Source: Streptomyces aurantiogriseus
Lineage (GTDB): Bacteria > Actinomycetota > Actinomycetes > Streptomycetales > Streptomycetaceae
Length of the DNA: 64,000 nucleotides
Assembly (NCBI RefSeq): GCF_014649375.1
Contig: NZ_BMSX01000002.1
Span: forward strand, 186,001-250,000
Direction of reading: 5' to 3'
Part shown: positions 15,548 through 25,180 of the stretch, piece by piece
How the letters are laid out: each line of letters starts with the position of its first letter
Position numbering within the stretch: the first letter of the stretch is position 1
Made by a program: the position numbers and the translations under genes
The notes under the pieces: generated by a model
The model's input: only the letters and a program-made list of their open reading frames with translations
Database searches by the model: none
Told to the model about the DNA's origin: nothing

Positions 15548-17662
15548 GTGCGTGCAGGGCGTTGGCGGCGGGCCGTCAGTCAGGCCGGGCGGAGCGTCGC
15601 GGTGTGGGCCGTGTCCACGCTCACGATGCTCGTGCTCGCGGGGATCCTGCCGGACTTCCGGCTCCAGTCGCCCAGCGGCGACAGCGCCACCACCATCGGC
15701 ATCACCGCGGCCGTCGGCGCCGGCGTCTTCGGTGTGCTGTCGGCCCTGGTCTGGCCGCTCCTCGTCCGTCTGCTGCTGCTCGTACCGGCGCTCGTCCTGG
15801 GCCTGCTGGTGTTCTTCCTCAACGGCTCGCTCCTCCTGCTCGCCCTGCGGCTGAACCCCTCCGGCGAGAGCGAGGCGGCCCCCGAGACCGCCGTCATCGT
15901 CGCCGCCGTGATGTCCGCCGTCGCCTCCGCGACGGGCGGTGCCCTCGCCGTGCGCGACGACGACGCCTACCGGCGCCGCCTGTACCGCCTCTCCGACCGC
16001 CGCCGCAGAGGCGGACCGGCCTGCCCGCCCACTCCCGGCACCGTCTTCGTCCAGCTCGACGGAGTCGGCCACGACGTCCTCGGCACGGCCGTCGGCAAGG
16101 GCCTCATGCCGACGATCGCCCGCTGGCTCGGCGAGGGCCCGGACGCGGACCTGGACCAGGGCCCGGACCCCGGCCCGCAGCACTCCCGCCCCACCCACCG
16201 CCTCACCCCGTGGAGCACCGACTGGTCCAGCCAGACCGGCGCCAGCCAGCTCGGCATCCTGCACGGCAGCAACCACGACGTCCCCGCCTTCCGCTGGTAC
16301 GAGAAGGACAGCCGGGAGGTGATGGTCTGCAACCGTCCCACCAGCGCCGCAGAACTCCAGCGCCGCGCCGTCGAGCGCACCGGGGACGGCGGACTGCTCT
16401 CCGCCGACGGCGCCAGCCGCGGCAACCTCTTCGGCGGCGGCGCCGACGAACAGGCCCTCGTCCTGTCCATAGCCACCCGGCGACGCGACCGCGCCACCCG
16501 CTCCCGGGCCGGCTACTTCGCGTACTTCTCCGACCCGGCCAACGCCGTCCGCACCGCCCTGTCGTTCGTCGCGGAGGCCGCCCGCGAGATCGGCCAGTCC
16601 ACCCGCGCCCGGCTGCGCAAGGAGCGTCCGCGCGTCGCCCGCGGCGGTCTCTACCCCTTCGTCCGCGCCTTCGCCACCGTCGTCGAACGGGACGTCGTCG
16701 TCGCCGCCGTGATGGGCGACATGCTCGCCGGCCGCACCTCCGTCTACGCCGACCTGGTCGCCTACGACGAGGTCGCCCACCACTCCGGCCCGCTCAGCCG
16801 TGACGCCGAGCAGGTCCTCGCCCGTCTCGACCGGGCGCTCGCGCTCATCGAGAACGTCGCCGAACACGCTCCCCGGCCGTACCGGATCGTCGTCCTGTCC
16901 GACCACGGCCAGAGCCCCGGCGAGACCTTCCGCGCCCGCTACGGGCTCACCCTCGGTGACCTGGTGCGGGCCGGCTGCGGGCTGCCGGTGCCGCGCCGGG
17001 CCGAGCGCACCCACAGCGGCGCCGAGGCCCGGGCGGCCGTCCGGGCGGCGCTGCGCCGGCCCGTCGAGGAGGGCGACGAGCGGTACCGCCCGTCCCGCGA
17101 CTCCGAGCCGATCGTGCTGGCCTCGGGCAATCTCGGCCTGGTCTCCTTCCCGGACGTGCCGCACCGGATGAGCAAGGAGGAGATCGACGCCCGGCACCCC
17201 GCCCTGCTGTCCACCCTCGCCAACCACCCCGGCATCGGCTTCCTCCTCGTGCGCAGCGAGGAGCACGGCGGGGTCGTGCTCGGCGCGTACGGCGCGGAGA
17301 TCCCCGTGGACCGGCTCGACGAGGAACCGGGCCCGCTCACCGGGTTCGGCCCCGGAGCCGCCGAGGCCGTCCGCCGCACCCACTCCTTCCCGCACACCGC
17401 CGACATCATGGTCAACTCCTTCCACGACCCCGCCGACGGCGAGGTCCTCGCCTTCGAGGAACAGATCGGCTCCCACGGCGGCCTCGGCGGCGCCCAGGGC
17501 GCGCCGTTCCTGCTGTCCCCGCTCGCCCTGTCCGCGCCCGTCGAGGACGGCGAGGACCTGATCGGCGCCGAGCACGTCCACCGCGTCCTGCGCCGCTGGC
17601 TGCGCGAGTCGGAGGGGGCCCAGGTGCCGCTGGAGACGGCGCAGGAGGAGCGGGCCGCCTGA
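15548..17662 (+). CDS. Holin-like membrane domain fused to alkaline-phosphatase-superfamily domain
   Basis: The first ~135 of 704 residues hold four hydrophobic helices (VSTLTMLVLAGILPDFRL, ITAAVGAGVFGVLSALVWPLLVRLLLLVPALVLGLLVFFLNGSLLLLAL, AVIVAAVMSAVASATGG), the layout of the phage-holin-4/YvlD type. The rest is a phosphodiesterase/alkaline-phosphatase superfamily domain with TVFVQLDGVGHDVLG, VAYDEVAHHSG, VVLSDHGQSPGETF and SHGGLGG as metal-site segments. The catalytic part presumably faces the cytoplasm or the wall side according to topology. Substrates could be lipid or wall phosphodiesters, and this is inference. The start is GTG 15548 behind GAGG. Confidence 0.8.
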   Translation: MRAGRWRRAVSQAGRSVAVWAVSTLTMLVLAGILPDFRLQSPSGDSATTIGITAAVGAGVFGVLSALVWPLLVRLLLLVPALVLGLLVFFLNGSLLLLALRLNPSGESEAAPETAVIVAAVMSAVASATGGALAVRDDDAYRRRLYRLSDRRRRGGPACPPTPGTVFVQLDGVGHDVLGTAVGKGLMPTIARWLGEGPDADLDQGPDPGPQHSRPTHRLTPWSTDWSSQTGASQLGILHGSNHDVPAFRWYEKDSREVMVCNRPTSAAELQRRAVERTGDGGLLSADGASRGNLFGGGADEQALVLSIATRRRDRATRSRAGYFAYFSDPANAVRTALSFVAEAAREIGQSTRARLRKERPRVARGGLYPFVRAFATVVERDVVVAAVMGDMLAGRTSVYADLVAYDEVAHHSGPLSRDAEQVLARLDRALALIENVAEHAPRPYRIVVLSDHGQSPGETFRARYGLTLGDLVRAGCGLPVPRRAERTHSGAEARAAVRAALRRPVEEGDERYRPSRDSEPIVLASGNLGLVSFPDVPHRMSKEEIDARHPALLSTLANHPGIGFLLVRSEEHGGVVLGAYGAEIPVDRLDEEPGPLTGFGPGAAEAVRRTHSFPHTADIMVNSFHDPADGEVLAFEEQIGSHGGLGGAQGAPFLLSPLALSAPVEDGEDLIGAEHVHRVLRRWLRESEGAQVPLETAQEERAA

Positions 17663-17758
17663 AAATCGGCTGCGCCCGCGGATCCGTACGCCCACACTGT
17701 CCGTACCGATCGCGCGCACTCGCGCGCCTTTCTCGAACACCCCTGAGGAGTTGCTGCT

Positions 17759-18820
17759 TTGCAGGCAGCCGTCACCGTCACGCCCGCCCGCATTCCCGAA
17801 CTGCTGCTCAACCTGGCCACCGTCCGGCCGGTCTTCCTCTGGGGCGCCCCCGGCATCGGAAAGTCCTCCCTGGTGCGGGACTTCGCCGAGTCCCTGGGCC
17901 TGGAGTGCGTGAGCCTGCTCGGCACCCAGCTCGCACCGGAGGACCTGATCGGCGTGCCGCAGATCCGTGACGGACGCTCGGTGTTCTGCCCGCCGGAGGC
18001 GATCGCCCGCGACGAGCCGTACTGCCTGTTCCTGGACGAGCTGAACGCGGCCACCCCGGACGTGCAGAAGGCGTTCTACTCGCTGATCCTCGACCGCCGC
18101 ATCGGGACCTACGAGCTGCCCAAGGGCTCGATCGTCATCGGTGCCGGCAACCGCGCGACCGACAACGCCCTCGCCCGCCCGATCGCCTCCGCGCTCGTCA
18201 ACCGCCTCACCCACGTCCACCTGGAGGCCTCCGCCAGGGACTGGCTGACCTGGGCGGAGAGCAACGGCATCCACCCGTGGATCGTGGACCACCTCACCGA
18301 CCGCCCCGACCACCTGTGGTCCAAGCCGCCGAAGACCGAGGAGCCCTTCTCCACGCCCCGCTCCTGGCACATGCTCTCCGACGCCCTGCACTCCTTCGGC
18401 CGGGACCTCGACGAGGACACCCTGAAGGTCCTCACCCACGGCACCCTGACGCCCGCGCACGCCACCGCCTTCTGCGGCTACGTCAAGATCGTCCGCAGCC
18501 GGTACGGCATCGAGGCCGTCCTCAAGGGCGACGCCCCCTGGCCGCACCGTGTCGAGGACCGCGACCTGCTCTACTACCTCGCCGAGTCCTTCCGCGGCCG
18601 GCTGGTGAAGGAACTGCCCGCCGTCAAGGAGCACATGTCGGCGAACGGCCGGCAGACCGCGTACCGCGCCAAGTCGCTGCTCGTCCAGCTCGCCGAGATC
18701 TCCGTCGAGGTCGCCCAGACCGTCATCGCCTCCGACGCCGACGGCAACCCCGTGCTGCCCGCCTGGTTCCTGGTCGAGGCGGCCCGGGACATGCCCCGGC
18801 TGGTGGAGGCGCGGCGGTGA
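17759..18820 (+). CDS. MoxR-type AAA+ ATPase
   Basis: This 353-residue single AAA+ module has Walker A WGAPGIGKSS (about 28-37), Walker B CLFLDELNAA (about 89-98) and sensor 1 GSIVIGAGNRATDN, with an arginine-rich lid after about 200. MoxR proteins act as chaperones that insert cofactors or remodel partners carrying VWA domains. The start is TTG 17759 with GAGGAG eight bases upstream. The stop overlaps the next gene (GTGA), which encodes such a VWA partner, so the two almost certainly form one machine. Confidence 0.88.
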   Translation: MQAAVTVTPARIPELLLNLATVRPVFLWGAPGIGKSSLVRDFAESLGLECVSLLGTQLAPEDLIGVPQIRDGRSVFCPPEAIARDEPYCLFLDELNAATPDVQKAFYSLILDRRIGTYELPKGSIVIGAGNRATDNALARPIASALVNRLTHVHLEASARDWLTWAESNGIHPWIVDHLTDRPDHLWSKPPKTEEPFSTPRSWHMLSDALHSFGRDLDEDTLKVLTHGTLTPAHATAFCGYVKIVRSRYGIEAVLKGDAPWPHRVEDRDLLYYLAESFRGRLVKELPAVKEHMSANGRQTAYRAKSLLVQLAEISVEVAQTVIASDADGNPVLPAWFLVEAARDMPRLVEARR

Positions 18821-20616
18821 GCCGCGGCGGCCGCGGCAAGAAGAAGCGGGACGTCGCCGCGGAGGCGTTCGCGGAGGGGATGCGGCTGGTGCGCGCCAAT
18901 CCGGCGCTGGCCGCCCTCGACTTCGACACCTGCCGCCACGAGGAGTGCGTCCTGGCTCCCCGCGACGGCCTCGTCCGCGTCGACTCCGACGGCACCCTGC
19001 ACGTCCACCCGGCCCGCATCGCCGAACCGGCCGTCTGGGCCTGGTCGCTCGCCCATGCCGCTCTCCACCTCGGCTTCGGGCACGTCCCGGCGGCCAGGGG
19101 CGAGCGCGAGCAGCCCGACCGGTACGAGCTGGCCGCACGCTGCACGGTCGTCAACCGCTTCCTGCTCACGTTCCCCGTCGGCCGCGCCCCCGACGGTCTG
19201 CCGCGGTCCTACCCCGACGGCGACGAGGAACAGCTCGCCGCCCGCTGGCGGCGCACCGGACTCCCGGCCGCCTACGAACACTGCGGGACCGCCGGCACGC
19301 AGCCCGACCTGCTGCTCGTGCCGTGGGTGGGCTGGGCCCTCGCGCAGGTCCCGGACTGGCAGCTGGCGTTCGCCACCGCCCTGACCCGCACCGTGTCGGC
19401 GGCGATGGACGTCGCGGGCGGCCGCCGTGACTCCCTCGACGGCGAGACGCCCGGCCGCCGCCCCTGGGAGGAGGCGCTGAGCTGGTTCGTCTCCTCCTAC
19501 CCGCTGCTGGGCGGTATCGCGGCCGGCATCAAGCTCGTCGCGGACGCCGAACTCGCCCGCGCCCACGGCATCCAGATCGCCGCCGTCAACGCCGAGGCCG
19601 GCGAGATCTACGTCAACCCGCTGTACCAACTCGACGACGAGGAATGGCGGTTCGTCCTCGCCCACGAGATGCTGCACGCCGCCCTGCGCCACGGCGACCG
19701 CTGCGGCCCCCGCGACCCCTACCTGTTCAACGTCGCCTGCGACTACGTCATCAACGGCTGGCTGCGCGAGATGCAGGTCGGCACCATGCCCGAAGGCCTG
19801 CTGTACGACCGGGAGCTGGCCGGCCTGTCCGCCGAGGAGGTCTACGACCGCATCGCCGGCGACCTGCGCCGGATGCGCCGCCTGTCCACCCTGCGCGGCA
19901 AGGGCGTCGGCGACGTGCTCGGCGCCCCGCTCGGCCCGCCCGGCGACTACGTCGACCTCGACGGCTTCTACCGGCGCGGCCTCGCCCAGGGCCTGGACCT
20001 GCACCAGCGGCAGGAACGCGGCTACCTGCCCGGCGGCCTCGTCGAGGAGATCCGCGCCCTCAGCCACCCGCCGCTGCCCTGGGACGCCCGACTGGCCCGC
20101 TGGTTCGACGAGTTCGTCCCCCGCCCCGAGCCGGTGCGCTCGTACGCCCGCCCGTCGCGCCGCCAGGCGTCCACCCCCGACATCCCGCGCGCGGGCCGTT
20201 ACTTCCCGCCCGAGGAGATCGCCCGCTGCACCTTCGGCGTCGTCCTGGACACCTCCGGTTCCATGGACCGCGTGCTGCTCGGCAAGGCGCTCGGCGCGAT
20301 CGCCTCCTACGCCGAGGCCCGTGACGTACCGGCCGCCCGGGTCGTCTTCTGCGACACCGCCCCGCACGACGCGGGCTACCTCCCGGTCACCGAGATCGCC
20401 GGCCGGGTGCGCGTGCACGGCCGCGGCGGCACGGTCCTGCAGCCCGGCATCGACCTCCTGCACCGCGCCGACGACTTCCCGCCCGGCGCACCCGTCCTCG
20501 TCATCACGGACGGCTGGTGCGACGTCCTGCGCGTACGACGCGAGCACGCCTACCTGATCCCGCAGGGCCGCCGGCTGCCGTTCACGCCGCGGGGGCCGGT
20601 GTTCCGGGTGCGGTGA
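18817..20616 (+). CDS. Metallopeptidase-like plus VWA-like domain protein (DUF2201 type), MoxR partner
   Basis: This 599-residue protein has a putative metallopeptidase domain at about 20-400 with the zinc motif LAHEMLHAALRHGDR (HExxH near residue 283), preceded by IYVNPLYQLDDEEWRFVL. After a Pro/Arg-rich joint comes a VWA-like domain with MIDAS-type DTSGSMD (about 477) and later ITDGW. This pairing is PF13203/PF09967 (DUF2201). The GTG start overlaps the MoxR stop by four bases. By analogy with other MoxR-VWA pairs the ATPase may drive or gate a peptidase or metal-insertion step. No substrate gene is evident alongside. Confidence 0.85.
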   Translation: MSRGGRGKKKRDVAAEAFAEGMRLVRANPALAALDFDTCRHEECVLAPRDGLVRVDSDGTLHVHPARIAEPAVWAWSLAHAALHLGFGHVPAARGEREQPDRYELAARCTVVNRFLLTFPVGRAPDGLPRSYPDGDEEQLAARWRRTGLPAAYEHCGTAGTQPDLLLVPWVGWALAQVPDWQLAFATALTRTVSAAMDVAGGRRDSLDGETPGRRPWEEALSWFVSSYPLLGGIAAGIKLVADAELARAHGIQIAAVNAEAGEIYVNPLYQLDDEEWRFVLAHEMLHAALRHGDRCGPRDPYLFNVACDYVINGWLREMQVGTMPEGLLYDRELAGLSAEEVYDRIAGDLRRMRRLSTLRGKGVGDVLGAPLGPPGDYVDLDGFYRRGLAQGLDLHQRQERGYLPGGLVEEIRALSHPPLPWDARLARWFDEFVPRPEPVRSYARPSRRQASTPDIPRAGRYFPPEEIARCTFGVVLDTSGSMDRVLLGKALGAIASYAEARDVPAARVVFCDTAPHDAGYLPVTEIAGRVRVHGRGGTVLQPGIDLLHRADDFPPGAPVLVITDGWCDVLRVRREHAYLIPQGRRLPFTPRGPVFRVR

Positions 20617-20798
20617 GCCGCCGGGCGGGGCGGCCGGCCCGGTGGCGCGCCCCGCCGGATCGGGGGGCGAGCCCGGAAACCGGTCCGGTGCCGCCCCGTC
20701 CGCTGGGTGACGCGGGCCCGGGTGTGATCGGATGGGGCCCAGGCACCCGGCAACGGGACCGCCCCCGCCGAAACAGCCAGTCTTGGAAAGGAATCGTC

Positions 20799-21224
20799 GT
20801 GGCCACCACGCGCTCCGCACACACCGTCTGGGAAGGCAACCTTCTCGAGGGCAACGGCGTCGTCACCTTCGACTCCTCCGGCATCGGCCAGCAGCCGGTG
20901 TCGTGGCCGTCGCGCGCCGAGCAGGCGAACGGCAAGACCAGCCCGGAGGAGCTGATCGCCGGCGCCCACTCCAGCTGCTTCTCCATGGCGCTGTCGCACG
21001 GCCTGACCGGTGCCGGCACCCCGCCCACCAAGCTCGTCACCTCCGCCGACGTCACCTTCCAGCCGGGTGAGGGCATCACGGGCATCCACCTGACCGTGGA
21101 GGGCACGGTGCCGGGCCTGGACAACGACCAGTTCGTCGCCGCCGCCGAGGAGGCCAAGACCAACTGCCCGGTCAGCCAGGCCCTGAAGGCCGTACCGATC
21201 ACGCTGTCCGCGAAGCTCGCCTGA
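20799..21224 (+). CDS. OsmC-family peroxiredoxin
   Basis: This 141-residue OsmC protein reduces organic hydroperoxides. The two redox cysteines are in GAHSSCFSMALS (about residue 59) and KTNCPVSQAL (about 123), and the N-terminal beta-sheet (HTVWEGNLLEGNGVVTFDS) is typical. GTG 20799 follows GGAAAGGA. It stands alone between the MoxR/VWA pair and glpQ. No OhrR-type regulator adjoins it. Confidence 0.92.
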   Translation: MATTRSAHTVWEGNLLEGNGVVTFDSSGIGQQPVSWPSRAEQANGKTSPEELIAGAHSSCFSMALSHGLTGAGTPPTKLVTSADVTFQPGEGITGIHLTVEGTVPGLDNDQFVAAAEEAKTNCPVSQALKAVPITLSAKLA

Positions 21225-21241
21225 GCCGCAGCGAGACCTGC

Positions 21242-21282
21242 CGGGGGTGCGGGGCGTCCGTCATGGGCGGCTCGCACCCCCG
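21242..21282 (+). terminator. Hairpin after osmC-like gene
   Basis: CGGGGGTGCG and CGCACCCCCG form a perfect 10-bp stem around a 21-base loop, 18 bases after the stop. Confidence 0.55.
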
Positions 21283-21285
21283 TTC

Positions 21286-21310
21286 GGTTCGGTTCGGCCG
21301 GGCCGGGTAT
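21286..21310 (+). promoter_or_regulatory. SigB-type promoter candidate before glycerophosphodiesterase
   Basis: GGTT-N15-GGGTAT fits GNNT-N14-16-GGGTA(C/T) and shares the N15 spacing of the sites at 2211 and 6365. It leaves a leader of roughly 70 bases before ATG 21388. Confidence 0.45.
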
Positions 21311-21387
21311 AACGGGCTGCGGCCGGGAGACGGAAGGACGACGGCGGTGCCGTAAACCGCTGGTCACGGGACGGGGAGGTGAGGCCC

Positions 21388-22146
21388 ATGGGGTCGCGCC
21401 CCGCCGTCTCCGCCCACCGCGGCGGCTCCGAGCGCTGCGGCGCCGCCAGCCGGGAGGCGTACGAGGACGCGCTCGCCTCCGGCGCGGAGTACGTCGAGTT
21501 CGACGTCCGGCGGACCGCCGACGGCGTGTTCGTCGTCCACCACGACGCCCGCGCCTGCCGTACGGGTCCGCCGCTGGCCCGGATCACCTACGCCGAGCTG
21601 TGCGCACGCACCGGACACGCCGTGCCCGTCGTCGAGGAGGTCATGGCCCTGGCGGCCGGGAGGCTGGTCGGGCACCTGGACCTCAAGGAGACCGGGTACG
21701 AACGCGAGCTGATCGACATGGCGGTGGCGCTGCTCGGCCGGGACGGGTTCGTCGCCACCACCCTGGAGGACCGTTCCGTCGCCGCGATCACCCGGTCCTT
21801 CCCCGGCGTGCGCACCGCGCTGTCGCTGGGCCGGGACCGCGCGGAGATCGCGCCGGGCCGGCTGGTGGGGACCCGGGTGAGCGAGCTGTTCCCGCTGCGG
21901 CGCCTGCGGGCCTGCGGAGCGCACGGCGTGGCCGCGCACCACCGGCTGGCGCGCGCCACCGTGCTCGGCGGGGCGGCCCGGCACGGTCTGTTCACCCTGG
22001 TGTGGACCGTGAACGACGACGCCGGACTGCGCACCTTCCTGGCCGACCGGCGGGTGGACGTCCTGATCACGGACCGGCCGCGGCGGGCGGTGGAACTGCG
22101 GGGGGAACCGCATCGAAAGCCGCCGGTGGGGCACCTGTCTACTTGA
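21388..22146 (+). CDS. Glycerophosphodiester phosphodiesterase
   Basis: This 252-residue GDPD TIM-barrel enzyme hydrolyses glycerophosphodiesters to glycerol-3-phosphate and an alcohol. Active-site motifs are SAHRGGS (His 9), EYVEFDVRRTADGVFVVHHD (Glu/Asp metal ligands and second His) and GHLDLKE. VWTVNDDAGLRTFLADRRVDVLITDRP is the typical C-terminal motif. There is no signal peptide, so it is cytoplasmic. I prefer ATG 21388 to GTG 21379 because GGGGAGG lies at proper distance only from the former. Confidence 0.92.
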   Translation: MGSRPAVSAHRGGSERCGAASREAYEDALASGAEYVEFDVRRTADGVFVVHHDARACRTGPPLARITYAELCARTGHAVPVVEEVMALAAGRLVGHLDLKETGYERELIDMAVALLGRDGFVATTLEDRSVAAITRSFPGVRTALSLGRDRAEIAPGRLVGTRVSELFPLRRLRACGAHGVAAHHRLARATVLGGAARHGLFTLVWTVNDDAGLRTFLADRRVDVLITDRPRRAVELRGEPHRKPPVGHLST

Positions 22147-22193
22147 CCGGCGGCGGACCGTCCGCCGGCTGCCCGGTGCGGCGCCCGGGCCCC

Positions 22194-22214
22194 ATTGACA
22201 GGAGCCCGCTCAAG
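22194..22214. promoter_or_regulatory. HAIR-like (HspR) operator overlapping a TTGACA -35 box
   Basis: ATTGACA-N7-GCTCAAG matches the HAIR consensus CTTGAGT-N7-ACTCAAG at TTGA in the left arm and CTCAAG in the right arm, with exact N7 spacing. TTGACA (22195-22200) inside it is a good -35 hexamer. It lies 53 bases before the dnaK start. Confidence 0.6.
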
Positions 22215-22267
22215 TTTTGTGCTGGAAGCCTGGAAGCGCGGGGGCTCCTCGGTGGAAGGGGACAGCG

Positions 22268-24157
<1,890 letters not shown>

Positions 24158-24180
24158 GTGGGCGGGGCTGGGGCGCTGGT

Positions 24181-24243
24181 GTATGCAGTCGGCGGTGCGC
24201 GGTCGGCAGCATTGTGAATACAGCCTTCCCGGCCGTTGCATAC
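24181..24243. repeat. Dispersed AT-rich patch, copy 2 (GTATGCAGTC ... GTCGGCAG ... TTGCATAC)
   Basis: GTATGCAGTC (24181-24190, reverse of GACTGCATAC), GTCGGCAGC (24202-24210) and TTGCATAC (24236-24243) lie in the non-coding gap between convergent dnaK and the methyltransferase gene. The block is much richer in A/T than its surroundings. Confidence 0.6.
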
Positions 24244-24280
24244 TGTGTGCCGTAGTCGGCGAGCCGCATACGGCACACAG
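24243..24280. terminator. Bidirectional hairpin terminator between dnaK and methyltransferase
   Basis: CTGTGTGCCGTA and TACGGCACACAG form a perfect 12-bp stem. Inside it CGGC and GCCG add a second short stem around GA. It sits between two convergent genes, so it can end both transcripts. Confidence 0.7.
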
Positions 24281-24302
24281 CTCCTCGCCGGCGAGCCCGA
24301 GG

Positions 24303-25121
24303 TCAGGGCTTGCGGGCGACCCCCGCGTACACCGGCACGATGCCGTCCGCCTGGAGGGCCACGTCCTCGGGGTCCGGACGCCAGCCGGAGACCGGGATCA
24401 CTCCCGGTCCCAGCAGCTCCAGGCCCTCGAAGAAGCGGGAGAACTCCGCCAGCGAGCGGGGGTGGAAGGGGGTGCCGCTCTGCCGGAAGTGGTTCGCCGC
24501 CTTCTCGATGGCCTCGGGGTTCAGATCGGGGGTGACCTGGGACAGGATCAGGTGGCTGCCCGGCGCGAGCGCGGCGACGTACCGCTTCAGCAGCCCGTAC
24601 ACGTCGTCGCCGTCCGGGTCGTCGCCCAGGTAGTGGGTGAGCGCCACCAGCGACAGGGCGACCGGCCGGCCGAGGTCGAGCGAGTCGGCCGCCCGGTCCA
24701 GCAGGGTCTCGAGGTCGCGGACGTCGGCGTGCACGTAGCGCGTGGAGCCCTCGGCCGAGCCGTGCAGCAGCGCCTCCGCGTGCCGGAGCACGATCGGGTC
24801 GTTGTCCGCGTACACGACCCTCGACTCCGGGGCGACGGCCTGCGCGACCTGGTGCAGGTTGGGCTCGGTGGGGATGCCGGTGCCGATGTCCAGGAACTGG
24901 CGTGTCCCGGCCTCGGCGACCGTGCGCACGGCCCGCTGCATGAACCGGCGGTTGGCGCGCGCCCCGCGCAGCACCGTGCCGTCCACGGCGAGGATCCTGC
25001 GGGCCAGCTCCTCGTCCACGGGGTAGTTGTCCTTGCCGCCCAGCCACCAGTCGTACACCCGGGCCGGGTGCGGCCTGCTGGTGTCGATGCGGACGGGTGC
25101 CTCGGACTCGGATCCGGTCAT
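24303..25121 (-). CDS. SAM-dependent methyltransferase, DUF574 (Methyltransf_19) family
   Basis: This 272-residue protein opens IDTSRPHPARVYDWWLGGKDNYPVDEELA, the hallmark of the large actinomycete DUF574 family. The SAM-binding motif is FLDIGTGIPTEPNLHQVA, with VYADNDPIVLRHA next. These proteins are very numerous in Streptomyces, often beside XRE-DUF5753 regulators as here, but their substrates are unknown. ATG 25121 has GAGGAG upstream. The longer open frame to 25781 overlaps the regulator and is a shadow. Confidence 0.88.
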   Translation of the reverse strand: MTGSESEAPVRIDTSRPHPARVYDWWLGGKDNYPVDEELARRILAVDGTVLRGARANRRFMQRAVRTVAEAGTRQFLDIGTGIPTEPNLHQVAQAVAPESRVVYADNDPIVLRHAEALLHGSAEGSTRYVHADVRDLETLLDRAADSLDLGRPVALSLVALTHYLGDDPDGDDVYGLLKRYVAALAPGSHLILSQVTPDLNPEAIEKAANHFRQSGTPFHPRSLAEFSRFFEGLELLGPGVIPVSGWRPDPEDVALQADGIVPVYAGVARKP

Positions 25122-25180
25122 GCGGGGTCTCTCTCCTCGGACGTGCGGTGGTGGCGGAAGCGTGCAGTGACGTGCCGTGC

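Noticed and set aside
15230..19138. A 1302-codon open frame on the minus strand
   Set aside because: It runs antisense through the phosphatase fusion, MoxR and VWA genes. Its translation is low-complexity Gly/Arg/Val/Asp without motifs, a typical GC-rich shadow frame.
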